Both the position numbers and the translations under genes were made by a program. The notes beneath the pieces were generated by a model. It had not been told where the DNA came from, made no database searches, and was given only the letters and a program-made list of their open reading frames with translations. A stretch of 64,000 bases of DNA from positions 3,916,501 to 3,980,500 of the forward strand of contig NZ_CP103057.1 in NCBI RefSeq assembly GCF_025231525.1, read 5' to 3'. Below are positions 32,260 to 42,867 of this stretch, piece after piece. The DNA is from Sphingomonas endolithica. GTDB taxonomy: Bacteria > Pseudomonadota > Alphaproteobacteria > Sphingomonadales > Sphingomonadaceae. Every line of letters begins with the position of its first letter. The stretch's first letter is position 1.

Positions 32260-33639
32260 ATGACTGAGCCGCTCTGGACCGCCACCGAGATCGCCGCCGC
32301 TACCGGCGGCATCGCCTCGGCCGAATTCATCGCCACTGGCGTCACGTTCGACTCGCGCGAAGTCGGTTCGGGTGATCTGTTCATCGCGCTGACCGGCGAG
32401 GCAACCGACGGCCATCGTTTCCTCGATCAGGCCTTTGCGCAAAGCGCGGCGGGGGCGATCGTCAGCGAGGAAACATCGCATCCGCATGTCCGCGTCGCCG
32501 ACACGATGGCCGCGCTCGAGGCGCTGGCGATCGCCGCGCGCGCACGCACCTCGGCCAAGATCATCGGCGTCACCGGGTCGGTCGGCAAGACCAGCACCAA
32601 GGAGGCGTTGTTTGCCGCGCTCGACCGGGCCGATCCGGGTGCCGCGCACCGATCGGTCAAGAGCTACAACAATCACACCGGCGTGCCGCTGAGCCTGGCG
32701 CGCATGCCCGCCGCCACCCGTTTCGCGGTGCTGGAAATGGGCATGAACCATGCCGGCGAACTGGCGCACCTGACGACCTTGGTACGCCCGCATGTCGCGA
32801 TGGTCACCGCGATCGCCCCGGCGCACACCGCCTTCTTCCCCGACGAAAGTGCGATCGCCGATGCCAAGGGTGAGATCTTCGCCGGGCTGGAGCCGGGCGG
32901 CACCGCGATTATCCCCTATGACAGCCCACATCGCGACCGGCTGATCGCCGCCGCTGCTCCCCATGTTGCGCACGTCGTGACCTTCGGGCTGGCAGGCGGC
33001 GCCGACGTGCGGGCGATCGAGACGATGCGTACCGCAACGGGGGCGACCTTCGTCACCGCGCAGATCGGCGAGCGTGAGCTGAGCTTCACGATGGCGCAAC
33101 CGGGCATGCACTGGGTGTCCAATGCGCTGGGCGTGCTGGCCGCGGTCGATGCGGTCGGCGGCGACCTGGCGATGGCCGGGCTGGCGCTGGCGGAATTGGG
33201 CGGGCTGCAAGGCCGTGGCGCGCGCATGATGGCGAAGTTGCCGGACGGCGAAGCGCTGGTGATCGACGAGAGCTACAATGCCAATCCGGCATCGATGCGC
33301 GCGACGCTGGCGGTGCTGGGCGCCGAGCGCGCAGCCCGCAAGATTGCCGTGCTGGGCGAGATGCGCGAGCTCGGCGAGCGCAGCGCGCAGTACCACGCCG
33401 ATCTTGCCGATCCGATCGTGGAAGCAGGCGTCGGCCACGTCATCCTGGTCGGTCAAGAGATGCGCGCGCTTGCGAACGCGCTTGAGGGGCGCGTGGAATT
33501 CGTCCATGTGCCCGATGCCGCTGCCGCCCGGGACAGCTTGATGGATATACTGGCGCCGGGCGATGCGGTGCTCATCAAGGGATCGAACGGGGTGGGGCTG
33601 GCCAGGCTGGTCGCCGCCCTCTCAAGCGGGACGGCATAA
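32260..33639 (+). CDS. murF: UDP-MurNAc-tripeptide--D-alanyl-D-alanine ligase
   Basis: The 459-residue product has the Mur ligase ATP loop [14 protein letters not shown], the following [11 protein letters not shown], and [13 protein letters not shown] in the C-terminal domain. It adds D-Ala-D-Ala to complete the UDP-MurNAc pentapeptide. The ATG at 32260 is preferred over a TTG two codons earlier. Its TAA shares one base with the mraY ATG (TAATG). Confidence 0.96.
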   Translation: MTEPLWTATEIAAATGGIASAEFIATGVTFDSREVGSGDLFIALTGEATDGHRFLDQAFAQSAAGAIVSEETSHPHVRVADTMAALEALAIAARARTSAKIIGVTGSVGKTSTKEALFAALDRADPGAAHRSVKSYNNHTGVPLSLARMPAATRFAVLEMGMNHAGELAHLTTLVRPHVAMVTAIAPAHTAFFPDESAIADAKGEIFAGLEPGGTAIIPYDSPHRDRLIAAAAPHVAHVVTFGLAGGADVRAIETMRTATGATFVTAQIGERELSFTMAQPGMHWVSNALGVLAAVDAVGGDLAMAGLALAELGGLQGRGARMMAKLPDGEALVIDESYNANPASMRATLAVLGAERAARKIAVLGEMRELGERSAQYHADLADPIVEAGVGHVILVGQEMRALANALEGRVEFVHVPDAAAARDSLMDILAPGDAVLIKGSNGVGLARLVAALSSGTA

Positions 33640-34709
33640 TGCTCTATCTGATCGCCGAATATCTGGGCTTTCCGGGGCTGCTCAACCTGCTGCGCTACCA
33701 GTCGGTGCGCACCGGCGGTGCGGTGACGATGGCCTTGCTGATCGGGCTGATCATCGGCCCGCGCTTTATCGGGTGGCTGCGCGTGCGCCAGGGCAAGGGC
33801 CAGCCGATCCGCGCCGACGGCCCGCAGACGCATCTCGCCAAGCGCGGCACGCCGACGATGGGCGGGCTGATGATCCTGACCAGCATGGGCCTGTCGATCC
33901 TGCTGTGGATGGACCTGAAGAACCCGTTCGTCTGGGCGTGCCTGTTCGTCACGTTCGGGTTTGGCGCGATCGGCTTCATCGACGATTACGACAAGGTGCG
34001 CAAAGCGAGCGTCGCGGGCATTTCGGGGCGCACCCGATTGCTGTTCGAGTTCCTCATCGCCGGGCTCGCCAGCTGGATGATCGTCGGCGAGAACGGCACG
34101 CATCTGTATTTGCCGTTCTTCAGCAGCGTGTCGATCGATCTCGGCTATTTCTACATCGTCTTCGCCGCGTTCACGATCGTCGCGTTCGGCAATGCGGTGA
34201 ACCTGACCGACGGGCTGGATGGCCTGGCGACGATGCCGGTAATCATCGCCTCGGTCGCGTTCATGGTGATCGTGTATCTGGCGGGCAACGTGAAGTTCGC
34301 CACCTATCTCGGCATTCCGCATGTGCCGGGGGCGGGCGACCTGGCGATCTTCTGCGGGGCGATCGTCGGCGCGGGGCTTGCCTTCCTGTGGTTCAATGCG
34401 CCGCCGGCGGCCGTGTTCATGGGCGATACCGGCAGCCTGGCGCTGGGCGGCGCGCTGGGGGCGATCTCGGTCGTCGCGCATCATGAGATCGTGCTCGGCA
34501 TCATCGGCGGGCTGTTCGTGATGGAGGCGCTGAGCGTCATCATCCAGGTGTTCTTCTACAAGCGCACCGGCCGCCGTGTGTTCAAGATGGCGCCGATCCA
34601 CCATCATTTCGAACAGCTCGGCTGGGCCGAGGCGACGGTGGTGATCCGGTTCTGGATCATCGCCTTCGTGCTGGCGCTGGCCGGTCTGTCGACGTTGAAG
34701 CTACGGTGA
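33639..34709 (+). CDS. mraY: Phospho-N-acetylmuramoyl-pentapeptide transferase
   Basis: The 356-residue polytopic protein has about ten membrane segments and the MraY catalytic motifs: [19 protein letters not shown] (Asp pair binding Mg and substrate), [10 protein letters not shown] and the His-rich loop [14 protein letters not shown]. It transfers phospho-MurNAc-pentapeptide to undecaprenyl phosphate to make lipid I in the inner membrane. It overlaps murF by 1 base and murD by 4. Confidence 0.97.
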   Translation: MLYLIAEYLGFPGLLNLLRYQSVRTGGAVTMALLIGLIIGPRFIGWLRVRQGKGQPIRADGPQTHLAKRGTPTMGGLMILTSMGLSILLWMDLKNPFVWACLFVTFGFGAIGFIDDYDKVRKASVAGISGRTRLLFEFLIAGLASWMIVGENGTHLYLPFFSSVSIDLGYFYIVFAAFTIVAFGNAVNLTDGLDGLATMPVIIASVAFMVIVYLAGNVKFATYLGIPHVPGAGDLAIFCGAIVGAGLAFLWFNAPPAAVFMGDTGSLALGGALGAISVVAHHEIVLGIIGGLFVMEALSVIIQVFFYKRTGRRVFKMAPIHHHFEQLGWAEATVVIRFWIIAFVLALAGLSTLKLR

Positions 34710-36028
34710 TCACCAACGCTGCCTGGGCCGACAAGCGCTTTGCGGTGCTCGGGCTGGCGCGGTCGGGGGCTGCGACGGTGCGTGCACTAGTGGCAAGCGG
34801 TGCAGCGGTCACCGCTTGGGACAGCGACGAAACGCGGCGTGAAACACTCGTCGATGTAATTCAAGAAGACTCGCTTTCGCTTGATGCGGTTGTGCTGGAC
34901 GTTGCCGATCTCGAAGCGATCGATCTCGCAGGCTTCGACGCACTCGTCGTCTCCCCCGGCGTGCCGCTCAACCGCCACCCGATCGCGGCTAAGGCGCGCG
35001 CCGCGAACGTGCCCATCATCGGTGACATCGAATTGTTCGCCCAGGCTCGCGCATCGCTGCCGCCGCACAAGGTGGTCGGTATTACCGGCACCAACGGCAA
35101 GTCGACGACCACCGCGCTGATCCACCATATCCTCGCCACCGCTGGCGTGCCGACGCTGATGGGCGGCAATATCGGGCTGCCGATCCTGGAACAGGCGCCG
35201 TTGCCGGAAGGCGGCGTGTATGTGCTGGAATTGTCGAGCTATCAGATCGATTTGACGCAGAGCCTCGATTGCGACGTGGCGATCCTGCTCAACATCACGC
35301 CCGATCATCTCGATCGCTATGACGGGTTTGCGGGCTATGCCGCGTCCAAGGCACGGCTGTTCGCGATGCAGACGCCGGGCCATGCCGCGATCATCGGCAT
35401 CGGCGACAATGCCTCGGCGCAGATCGCGCGGTCCTTGTCGAAGCGCGGCGAGGACCTGACCAAGATCGCGCCCGGCGTGTGCATGGATCAATCGCGCTGG
35501 CCGAGCCTGCAGGGGCCGCACAATGCGCAGAACGCGCTGGCGGCGATTGCCGCGTGCCAGGCGCTGGGCGTCGGCGAGGGACTGATCGACCGCGGGCTGG
35601 AGACGTTTGCGGGCCTGCCGCACCGCATGGAGCGCGTCGCGACCGTGGGCGGCGTGACGTACGTCAACGACAGCAAGGCGACCAACCCGGACTCCACCGC
35701 GCCTGCCTTGGCCGCGTTCGGGCACATCCACTGGATCGTCGGCGGCCAGGCCAAGTCGGACGATCTGGACGCGTGCGCGCCGTGGTTCGGTCATGTCGTC
35801 CGGGCCTACACGATCGGTGCGGCCGGGCCGCGGCTGGCGGCGATCCTGCAGGATGTCGTGCCGGTCGAGCAGAGTGGTACCTTGGCCGACGCGGTGCGCA
35901 GCGCGGCCGGGCATGCCCAGCCGGGCGAAACCGTGCTATTGTCCCCCGCATGCGCCTCGTTCGACCAGTTTGACGACTTCGAGGATCGCGGAAACCAGTT
36001 CCGCGCCGCAGTGGAGGCGTTGGCATGA
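34706..36028 (+). CDS. murD: UDP-N-acetylmuramoyl-L-alanine--D-glutamate ligase
   Basis: The 440-residue product has an N-terminal Rossmann-like domain ([18 protein letters not shown]), the ATP loop [25 protein letters not shown], and [11 protein letters not shown] in the C-terminal domain. It adds D-Glu to UDP-MurNAc-L-Ala. The start is a GTG overlapping the mraY stop, and the end overlaps ftsW by 4 bases. Confidence 0.96.
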   Translation: MITNAAWADKRFAVLGLARSGAATVRALVASGAAVTAWDSDETRRETLVDVIQEDSLSLDAVVLDVADLEAIDLAGFDALVVSPGVPLNRHPIAAKARAANVPIIGDIELFAQARASLPPHKVVGITGTNGKSTTTALIHHILATAGVPTLMGGNIGLPILEQAPLPEGGVYVLELSSYQIDLTQSLDCDVAILLNITPDHLDRYDGFAGYAASKARLFAMQTPGHAAIIGIGDNASAQIARSLSKRGEDLTKIAPGVCMDQSRWPSLQGPHNAQNALAAIAACQALGVGEGLIDRGLETFAGLPHRMERVATVGGVTYVNDSKATNPDSTAPALAAFGHIHWIVGGQAKSDDLDACAPWFGHVVRAYTIGAAGPRLAAILQDVVPVEQSGTLADAVRSAAGHAQPGETVLLSPACASFDQFDDFEDRGNQFRAAVEALA

Positions 36029-37248
36029 CCGATCTGCGTGTGCCCGAACGAGACGGCATGTGGCGCCGAATGAAGGAGCGCGGCGGCCGCGGCGACCGGT
36101 CGGCGATCAGCATGTGGTTCTGGGATATCGACCGGGTGCTGCTGCTGCTCGCCTTGCTGCTGATCGCGATCGGGCTGATCGCGGTCGGCGCGGCATCACC
36201 GGCGGCGGCACAGCGTTATTCCGACGACAAGCATCACATTCCGCCGTTATTCTATCTGTGGTGGCAATTGGGCTGGGTCGGCGTGTCGCTGCCGGTGCTG
36301 ATCGTCACCTCGATGCTGCCGGTGACGCTGGCCAAGCGCATGGCGCTGATCGGGGCTGGGGTGTGCCTGTTGCTGCTGATCGCGGTGCCGTTCATCGGCT
36401 TCGAGCGCAACGGCGCGACGCGCTGGATCGATTTCGGCGTGTCGGCGATGCAGCCGTCCGAATTCCTGAAGCCCTTCTTCATCGTCAGCGTGGCGTGGAT
36501 CCTGTCGCTGCGCGCGCAGGACGGCGAGATGCCGGTGGTGGTGATCACCGGCGCGATGACCGCCTTCGTCGCGGTGCTGCTGATGCTGCAGCCGGATTTC
36601 GGGCAGACGGTGGTGTTCTGCTCGGTGTGGATCGCGCTGCTGATGATCTCGGGCACGTCGCCCAAGGTGATGGCGGGACTGATCGGCTGCGTGCCGGTCG
36701 GGCTGATCGCCGCCTATATGTTCTACGATACCGCGCGGGTGCGGATCGATGCGTTCCTCTTCCCTGGCGCGGGCGAGGGGGCGTCCGACAATTTCCAGAC
36801 CAATGCCGCGTATAACGCAATCACCAATGGCGGCTGGCGCGGGACGGGGCCGGGCGGGGGCACGATGAAGTTCCGGCTGCCGGAGGGGCATACCGACTAT
36901 ATCTATTCGGTGATCGGCGAGGAATTCGGGCTGCTCGCCTGCGCGATCATCGCCTTGCTGTTCCTGGCGATCGTGGTGCGCGTGTTCGTCAAGCTGCTCG
37001 ACGAGCAGGACGAGTTCCGCCTGTTCGCAGCGGCGGGGCTCGCCACGCAGTTCGGGGCGCAGGCGCTGATCAGCATGGCGGTGAATACGGGCATGGCGCC
37101 GTCCAAGGGCATGACCCTGCCGTTCATCAGCTATGGCGGATCGTCGATGATCGCCTTGTCGATCGGTATGGGATTGCTGCTTGCCTTTACGCGGCGGAAC
37201 CCCTTCGTGTCGCGCTCCCCCTATATCGCGCGGTGGAGCGGTGAATGA
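36025..37248 (+). CDS. ftsW: Septal peptidoglycan glycosyltransferase FtsW
   Basis: The 407-residue SEDS-family protein has about ten membrane segments. SEDS landmarks are ERNGATRWIDFG, QPSEFLKPFF, LPEGHTDYIYSVIGEEFG and the late PFISYGGSSMIALSIGMG. The EGHTDYI segment includes the catalytic Asp region. FtsW polymerises glycan strands at the septum with FtsI. It has a long polar N-terminus (about 30 residues). It overlaps murD by 4 bases. Confidence 0.95.
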   Translation: MTDLRVPERDGMWRRMKERGGRGDRSAISMWFWDIDRVLLLLALLLIAIGLIAVGAASPAAAQRYSDDKHHIPPLFYLWWQLGWVGVSLPVLIVTSMLPVTLAKRMALIGAGVCLLLLIAVPFIGFERNGATRWIDFGVSAMQPSEFLKPFFIVSVAWILSLRAQDGEMPVVVITGAMTAFVAVLLMLQPDFGQTVVFCSVWIALLMISGTSPKVMAGLIGCVPVGLIAAYMFYDTARVRIDAFLFPGAGEGASDNFQTNAAYNAITNGGWRGTGPGGGTMKFRLPEGHTDYIYSVIGEEFGLLACAIIALLFLAIVVRVFVKLLDEQDEFRLFAAAGLATQFGAQALISMAVNTGMAPSKGMTLPFISYGGSSMIALSIGMGLLLAFTRRNPFVSRSPYIARWSGE

Positions 37249-37258
37249 GGTTCGTGCA

Positions 37259-38422
37259 GTGAGCAGGCAGAAGCATTTCGTATTGGCCGCAGGCGGCACC
37301 GGCGGGCACATGGTGCCGGCTGCCTCGCTGGCGGGAGAGTTGCGCAAGCGCGGGCACCACGTATCGCTGATCAGCGACGCGCGCGGCGTGCGGTTTCCGG
37401 GGCTGTTCGACAATGGCCCAGGCGGCGTGCAGACGCACGTGCTGCCCGCCGGTCGTCTGGCAGGCGGACCGATCGGCTGGGCCAAGGCCGCGCGCGCGAT
37501 GGTCGAGGGCCGGGCGCTGGCGATCGAGCTCTACAAGCATCAGCGGCCCGCCGCGGTGATCGGTTTCGGCGGCTATCCCGCATTGCCGGCATTGCTGGCC
37601 GCGTTCCACCACAAGATCCCGACGGCGGTGCATGAACAGAATGCGGTGCTCGGCCGGGTCAATCGGCTGGTCGCCGGCCGGGTGGACGCGATCGCGACCT
37701 CCTATGCCGATGTCGAACGGCTGAAGGACAAGTATCGGGGCAAGGCGCGCCTCGTCGGCAATCCGGTGCGCGAAGCCGTGCTGGCGCTCCGCTCGCAGCC
37801 TTATCCGCTGCTCGAGGAAGACGGCATCTTCCGCGTGCTGGTGACCGGCGGCAGCCAGGGCGCAAGCGTGCTGAGCCAGATCGTGCCCGACGGATTGTCG
37901 CTGCTGCCGGTCAGTTTCCGGCGGCGATTGCAGGTGACGCACCAGGCGCGGATCGAGGATATCGACGCGGCGCGCGCCAAATATGCCGAATTGTCGATCG
38001 CGGCCGAACTCGCCACCTATCTGCCGGACATGCCCGAGCAACTCGCCTGGGCGCATCTGGTGATCGCACGCGCCGGTGCCTCGACGCTGGCGGAACTGAC
38101 CTGTGCGGGCCGGCCGGCGATCCTGGTGCCGTTGCCCGGCGCGACCGACGACCACCAGACTGCCAATGCCCGCGAGATGACCCAGGCCGGCGGCGCACGG
38201 ACGATCGACCAGCGCGCCTTTACCCCGGTCGAACTCGCCAAGCAGATGCAGCGGCTCGGGCTCGACCCGCTGGCGCTGCAGAATGCCGCCGGCCGCGCAC
38301 GCAGTTGCGGACGGCCCGATGCCGCACGCGATCTCGCCGATCTCGTCGAGAGCCTCGATCAAACCAACAGCGCCCTGCCGATCGGCGTGCCGCTGCCGAC
38401 CGGAAAGCCGAGCTTCGCATGA
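37259..38422 (+). CDS. murG: UDP-GlcNAc:lipid I N-acetylglucosaminyltransferase
   Basis: The product is 387 residues from a GTG at 37259 with GAGG eight bases upstream; another GTG at 37241 would overlap ftsW by 8 bases. Motifs include the glycine-rich loop [39 protein letters not shown] and the nucleotide-sugar site [12 protein letters not shown]. It converts lipid I to lipid II on the cytoplasmic face of the membrane. It ends overlapping the murC ATG. Confidence 0.95.
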   Translation: MSRQKHFVLAAGGTGGHMVPAASLAGELRKRGHHVSLISDARGVRFPGLFDNGPGGVQTHVLPAGRLAGGPIGWAKAARAMVEGRALAIELYKHQRPAAVIGFGGYPALPALLAAFHHKIPTAVHEQNAVLGRVNRLVAGRVDAIATSYADVERLKDKYRGKARLVGNPVREAVLALRSQPYPLLEEDGIFRVLVTGGSQGASVLSQIVPDGLSLLPVSFRRRLQVTHQARIEDIDAARAKYAELSIAAELATYLPDMPEQLAWAHLVIARAGASTLAELTCAGRPAILVPLPGATDDHQTANAREMTQAGGARTIDQRAFTPVELAKQMQRLGLDPLALQNAAGRARSCGRPDAARDLADLVESLDQTNSALPIGVPLPTGKPSFA

Positions 38423-39837
38423 GGGGTGTCGCAACGGATATCGGCACGATCCACTTCGTCGGCATCGGCGGGATCGGCATGTCGGGCATTGCCGAGGTGA
38501 TGCATAACCTGGGGTACCGGGTACAGGGATCCGATGTCGGCGAAGGCTATGCCGTCGAGGGATTGCGCGCGCTCGGCATCCAGGTCGCGATCGGCCACGA
38601 TGTCGCCAATCTGGGGGATGCGGCAGTGGTCGTGACCTCGACCGCGATCAAGCGCGACAATCCGGAAGTCTATGCGGCACTCGAACGGCGCATTCCCGTC
38701 GTGCGGCGTGCCGAGATGCTGGCCGAGCTGATGCGCCTGAAATCGACGGTTGCGGTTGCGGGCACGCATGGCAAGACCACGACAACGAGCATGATCGCGG
38801 CATTGCTGGATGCCGGCGGCGTCGATCCGACCGTGATCAACGGCGGGATCATCAACAGCTATGGGTCGAACGCGCGGCTGGGCGCATCCGACTGGATGGT
38901 GGTCGAGGCGGACGAGAGCGACGGCAGCTTCCTGCGGCTCGACGGCACGATTGCGGTCGTCACCAATATCGATCCCGAGCATCTCGATCATTATGGCTCG
39001 TTCGATGCCGTGAAGGACGCGTTCGTCGATTTCATCGAGAACGTGCCCTTTTACGGCGCGGCGTTGCTGTGTCTCGATCATCCCGAAGTGCAGGGGATCA
39101 TCCCGCGCGTGCGCGACCGTCGCGTAGTGACGTACGGCTTTGCCGCGCAGGCCGATGTGCGCGGTGTGAACGTGACGCCGATCCCCGGCGGCAACCGCTT
39201 CGAATGCCTGGTGCGCAGCCGCGATGGCTCGGTGCGATCGATCGAGGGAATCGAGATGCCGATGCCCGGGCGGCACAATGTGCAGAATGCGCTGGCGGCG
39301 ATCGGCGTGGCGCTCGAACTCGGCATCGACGACGCGACGATCCAGCAGGGTTTCGCCAAGTTCGGCGGGGTAAAGCGCCGCTTCACCAAGGTCGGCGAGG
39401 TCGCGGTGGATGGCGGGACGGTGACGGTAATCGACGATTACGGGCATCACCCGGTCGAGATCAGGGCCGTTCTGTCGGCGGCGCGCGAGGGCGTAGAGAA
39501 CCGCGTGATCGCCGTGGTCCAGCCGCATCGGTATTCGCGACTGGGCAATCTGATGGAGGATTTCGCACAGGCCTTCAACGACGCCGACATGGTGCTGGTC
39601 GCTCCGGTCTATGCCGCAGGCGAGATGCCAGTCGAGGGTGTGGATGCCGAGGCTCTGGTCGAGGGACTGAAAAGACGCGGGCATCGCTCGGTAGCGACGG
39701 TGGCCAATGCCGCGGGGCTGGCGGAGGCTCTGGCGGGCGTAGTGCAGGCCGGCGACATGGTGGTGTGCCTGGGGGCCGGGGACATTACCAAGTGGGCGGC
39801 TGGGCTGGCCGATGCGATCACGGCGGGGCGCGCGTGA
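38419..39837 (+). CDS. murC: UDP-N-acetylmuramate--L-alanine ligase
   Basis: The 472-residue product starts at the ATG overlapping murG, giving [18 protein letters not shown] as the N-terminal UDP-binding loop. The ATP loop is [14 protein letters not shown], followed by [10 protein letters not shown] and [10 protein letters not shown]. It adds L-Ala to UDP-MurNAc. A repeat-containing gap of about 105 bases separates it from murB. Confidence 0.96.
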   Translation: MRGVATDIGTIHFVGIGGIGMSGIAEVMHNLGYRVQGSDVGEGYAVEGLRALGIQVAIGHDVANLGDAAVVVTSTAIKRDNPEVYAALERRIPVVRRAEMLAELMRLKSTVAVAGTHGKTTTTSMIAALLDAGGVDPTVINGGIINSYGSNARLGASDWMVVEADESDGSFLRLDGTIAVVTNIDPEHLDHYGSFDAVKDAFVDFIENVPFYGAALLCLDHPEVQGIIPRVRDRRVVTYGFAAQADVRGVNVTPIPGGNRFECLVRSRDGSVRSIEGIEMPMPGRHNVQNALAAIGVALELGIDDATIQQGFAKFGGVKRRFTKVGEVAVDGGTVTVIDDYGHHPVEIRAVLSAAREGVENRVIAVVQPHRYSRLGNLMEDFAQAFNDADMVLVAPVYAAGEMPVEGVDAEALVEGLKRRGHRSVATVANAAGLAEALAGVVQAGDMVVCLGAGDITKWAAGLADAITAGRA

Positions 39838-39855
39838 CTTACGGGATCTGCCCCA

Positions 39856-39925
39856 ACCCGTTCGCCCTGAGCTTGTCGAAGGGCGTGTTGCAGGGCACGT
39901 GCTTCGACAAGCTCAGCACGAACGG
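39856..39925. repeat. Palindromic repeat family B between murC and murB
   Basis: The arm AACCCGTTCGCCCTGAGCTTG continuing TCGAAGGGCGTG pairs with CACGTGCTTCGACAAGCTCAG continuing CACGAACGG, with an 8-base spacer. The arms are near-perfect. Confidence 0.85.
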
Positions 39926-39943
39926 ATCAGGGGTGGCTGACCG

Positions 39944-40855
39944 ATGAGCGTCGCGCTCGCAGCTCGCGCTACTCTGCCTCAAGTGCAGGGCCGCCTGACC
40001 GAAAACGCCCCCCTGGCGCCGCTCGTCTGGTTCAAATCGGGCGGCACCGCCCAGTGGCTGTTCGAGCCAAAGGACGTGACCGATCTCGGCGGCTTTCTGC
40101 GCGACCTGGATCCCGCGGTGCCGGTGATGGCGCTCGGCCTGGGCTCGAACATGATCGTGCGCGACGGCGGCGTGCCGGGCGTGGTGGTGCGGCTGGGCAA
40201 GGCGTTCGCCAGGGTCGAGGCGCTGGATGCGACCACGCTGCAATGTGGCGGCGGGGCATCGGGCATTCTGGTATCGTCGACGGCGCGCGATGCGGGGATC
40301 GCCGGACTGGAATTCCTGCGCTCGATTCCCGGCACCGTCGGCGGGTTCGTGCGGATGAATGGCGGCGCCTATGGGCGCGATACGAGCGAGATCCTGGTCG
40401 CGTGCGACGTCGTGCTGCGATCGGGCGAGTTGATCACGCAGGCGGTGGACGCGCTTGGCTATACTTATCGGCATTCATCGCTGCCAGACGGTTGCGTGGT
40501 GGTCAGCGCGACTTTCCGTGGCGTAACCGGCGAACCGGGGGCGATCCAGGCCGAGATGGACCGCATCGCGGCCTCGCGCGAGGCTTCGCAGCCGCTGCGG
40601 TCGAAGACCGGCGGGTCGACGTTCAAGAACCCCGAAGGCCACAAGGCCTGGGAATTGGTGGACCGGGCGGGCTGCCGCGGTCTGCGGCGCGGCGATGCGC
40701 AGGTGAGCGAGAAACACACCAATTTCTTGCTCAATCTGGGCGCCGCGACGAGCGCGGAGATTGAGGCATTGGGGGAAGACGTGCGGGCCAAGGTCTTGGC
40801 GCATTCGGGGGTGGAACTGGAGTGGGAAATTCAACGGGTCGGGGTGACGTCGTGA
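39944..40855 (+). CDS. murB: UDP-N-acetylenolpyruvoylglucosamine reductase
   Basis: The 303-residue product has the FAD-binding motifs LGLGSNMIVRDGG and FLRSIPGTVGGFVRMNGGAYG, and a catalytic-domain region KTGGSTFKNPEGHKAWEL followed by SEKHTNFLLNLG. It reduces enolpyruvyl-UDP-GlcNAc to UDP-MurNAc with NADPH. It overlaps ddl by 4 bases at its end. Confidence 0.95.
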   Translation: MSVALAARATLPQVQGRLTENAPLAPLVWFKSGGTAQWLFEPKDVTDLGGFLRDLDPAVPVMALGLGSNMIVRDGGVPGVVVRLGKAFARVEALDATTLQCGGGASGILVSSTARDAGIAGLEFLRSIPGTVGGFVRMNGGAYGRDTSEILVACDVVLRSGELITQAVDALGYTYRHSSLPDGCVVVSATFRGVTGEPGAIQAEMDRIAASREASQPLRSKTGGSTFKNPEGHKAWELVDRAGCRGLRRGDAQVSEKHTNFLLNLGAATSAEIEALGEDVRAKVLAHSGVELEWEIQRVGVTS

Positions 40856-41772
40856 GTGGGTTGCACGTCGCCGTCCTGATGGGCGGGTGGTCGGCCGAGC
40901 GCGAAGTGTCGCTGATGTCGGGCGAAGGGATCGCCGAGGCGCTGGAATCGCTCGGGCACCGCGTCACGCGGATCGACATGGGCCGCGATGTCGCCGCCAG
41001 GCTCGCCGACGCCGCGCCCGACGTGGTGTTCAACGCACTGCACGGCACGCCCGGCGAAGACGGATCGGTGCAGGGGCTGCTCGATCTGATGGGTCTCACC
41101 TACACGCATTCCGGGCTCGCCACCTCGGTGATCGCGATCGACAAGGTGCTGACCAAGCAGGCGCTGGTCCCGCATGGCATTCCGATGCCCGGCGGGCGGA
41201 TCGTGCGGACCGAGACCCTGTTCGAGGGCGATCCATTACCGCGGCCTTATGTCCTGAAGCCGGTCAACGAAGGATCCTCGGTCGGCGTGGCGATCATCAC
41301 CGACCAGGGCAATTACGGCAATCCGATCGCCGCGGCGAGCATCGGCCCGTGGAACGAGTTCGACGAACTGCTCGCCGAGCCGTTCATCCGTGGCCGTGAG
41401 CTGACGACGGCAGTGATCGGCGCCCAGGCGATGGGCGTTACCGAGCTACGCCCGAAAAGCGGCTTCTACGATTACGAATCGAAATATACCGACGGCCTGA
41501 CCGAGCATATCTATCCCGCCGATGTGCCCGACGAGATTACCGCCGCGTGCAACGCGCTGGCGCTGGAGGCGCACCGCGTGCTCGGCTGCAAGGGCACGTC
41601 GCGGTCGGACTTCCGCTGGGACGATGAGTGCGGCGTCGAGGGGCTGTTCCTGCTCGAGGTCAATACGCAGCCCGGCATGACCCCGCTCAGCCTGGTGCCG
41701 GAGCAAGCGCGGCATAACGGCATGAGCTATGCCGAACTGGTGCAGAAGATCCTCGACGAGGCGTTGGCATGA
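40852..41772 (+). CDS. ddl: D-alanine--D-alanine ligase
   Basis: The product is 306 residues from a GTG overlapping the murB stop. ATP-grasp motifs are complete: LMGGWSAEREVSLMSG, NALHGTPGEDGSVQGLL, PYVLKPVNEGSSVGV and LEVNTQPGMTPLSLVPEQA. It makes the D-Ala-D-Ala dipeptide used by MurF. A palindromic repeat fills the gap to ftsQ. Confidence 0.95.
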   Translation: MSGLHVAVLMGGWSAEREVSLMSGEGIAEALESLGHRVTRIDMGRDVAARLADAAPDVVFNALHGTPGEDGSVQGLLDLMGLTYTHSGLATSVIAIDKVLTKQALVPHGIPMPGGRIVRTETLFEGDPLPRPYVLKPVNEGSSVGVAIITDQGNYGNPIAAASIGPWNEFDELLAEPFIRGRELTTAVIGAQAMGVTELRPKSGFYDYESKYTDGLTEHIYPADVPDEITAACNALALEAHRVLGCKGTSRSDFRWDDECGVEGLFLLEVNTQPGMTPLSLVPEQARHNGMSYAELVQKILDEALA

Positions 41773-41806
41773 GGGTGGTGGGCCGCTGCCAGCCGACGAG
41801 CCCGCC

Positions 41807-41900
41807 GTCATCCCCGCGCAGGCGGGGATCCATACTGGCTGACCTCGCTTCTCCATCTTCGACGTTCGAGATTATGGGTTCCCGCCTGCGCGGGAATGAC
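41807..41900. repeat. Palindromic repeat family D between ddl and ftsQ
   Basis: GTCATCCCCGCGCAGGCGGG continuing GATCCATA at the left pairs with TATGGGTTCCCGCCTGCGCG continuing GGAATGAC at the right. This copy stands alone, without the extra flanks seen in the elements at 4244-4396 and 53947-54098. Confidence 0.85.
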
Positions 41901-41920
41901 TGCCTAGGGAGCGGGGTGCC

Positions 41921-42862
41921 ATGAGCAGCCGCACGCTGAAGCGCAGCCCGGCGCGGCGGCCGGTGCAGAAGCGGGCGCCGCGTGTGTCGATGATCGACCG
42001 CGGCATCGCCGCGTTGCCGGTCAGCGAAGCGACGGTGCACCGCATCGCGACCTGGTCAATCACCGGCGCGGTGATGGCGGGGCTGGGCACGCTGGCGGTG
42101 TGGATGGGCGTGCCATCGGCGGTCGGCACGGCACTGGCGGAAGGCGTCGGCCGGGCAGGCTTTCGCGTCGAGCAGATCGAGGTGACGGGCCTCAGCCGCA
42201 TGGACCGCATGTCGGTCTATGCCGTCGCGCTCGACCAGCAATCGCGTGCGATGCCGCTGGTGCGGTTGGAGGATGTCCGCGCCAAATTGCTGCAATATGG
42301 CTGGATCGAGGATGCGCATGTCTCGCGCCGCCTGCCCGATACGCTGCTGGTGCACGTGGTCGAGCGCAAGCCGACCGCGGTGTGGCAGGACAAGGGGCAA
42401 TTGTCGCTGATCGGCCCCGACGGCGTGTGGCTGGAGCCGGTGCGCGCCGACGCGATGCCAGATCTGCCGCTGGTGATCGGGCCGGGCGCGAACCAGCAGG
42501 AAGCGGCGTATCAGCAATTGCTGAAAGCGGCGCCGGCGCTGAAGCCGCTGGTCAAGGCCGCGACCTGGGTCGGCAACCGGCGCTGGAACCTGACCTTCGA
42601 GAGCGGCGAGACGCTGGCCTTGCCGGCGGGCGACGCGGCGGCGGCAGCGGCGCTGGCCAAGTTCGCGCAGCTCGACGGGTCGAAGCCGCTGCTCGGCAAG
42701 GGCTGGCTGCGCTTCGACATGCGCGACCCGAGCAAATTGGTGGCGCGCAAGCCCGGCGACAGTGCCGGGCGTGCGATCACCGACCCCAATGAAGCGGGCG
42801 CCGCTGCACAACCTGCAGTGATCGAAGCGAAAAAACATGTTAGTGCGGCGGGGCAAGGATAA
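41921..42862 (+). CDS. ftsQ: Cell division protein FtsQ
   Basis: The 313-residue product has a basic cytoplasmic N-terminus, one membrane segment (about residues 45-66, ITGAVMAGLGTLAVWMGVP), a POTRA domain (FRVEQIEVTGLSRMDRMSVY) and a beta domain (DTLLVHVVERKPTAVWQDKG). FtsQ links early and late divisome proteins through FtsL and FtsB. The low-complexity tail is typical for the class. It lies 5 bases before ftsA. Confidence 0.9.
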   Translation: MSSRTLKRSPARRPVQKRAPRVSMIDRGIAALPVSEATVHRIATWSITGAVMAGLGTLAVWMGVPSAVGTALAEGVGRAGFRVEQIEVTGLSRMDRMSVYAVALDQQSRAMPLVRLEDVRAKLLQYGWIEDAHVSRRLPDTLLVHVVERKPTAVWQDKGQLSLIGPDGVWLEPVRADAMPDLPLVIGPGANQQEAAYQQLLKAAPALKPLVKAATWVGNRRWNLTFESGETLALPAGDAAAAAALAKFAQLDGSKPLLGKGWLRFDMRDPSKLVARKPGDSAGRAITDPNEAGAAAQPAVIEAKKHVSAAGQG

Positions 42863-42867
42863 CTGGC

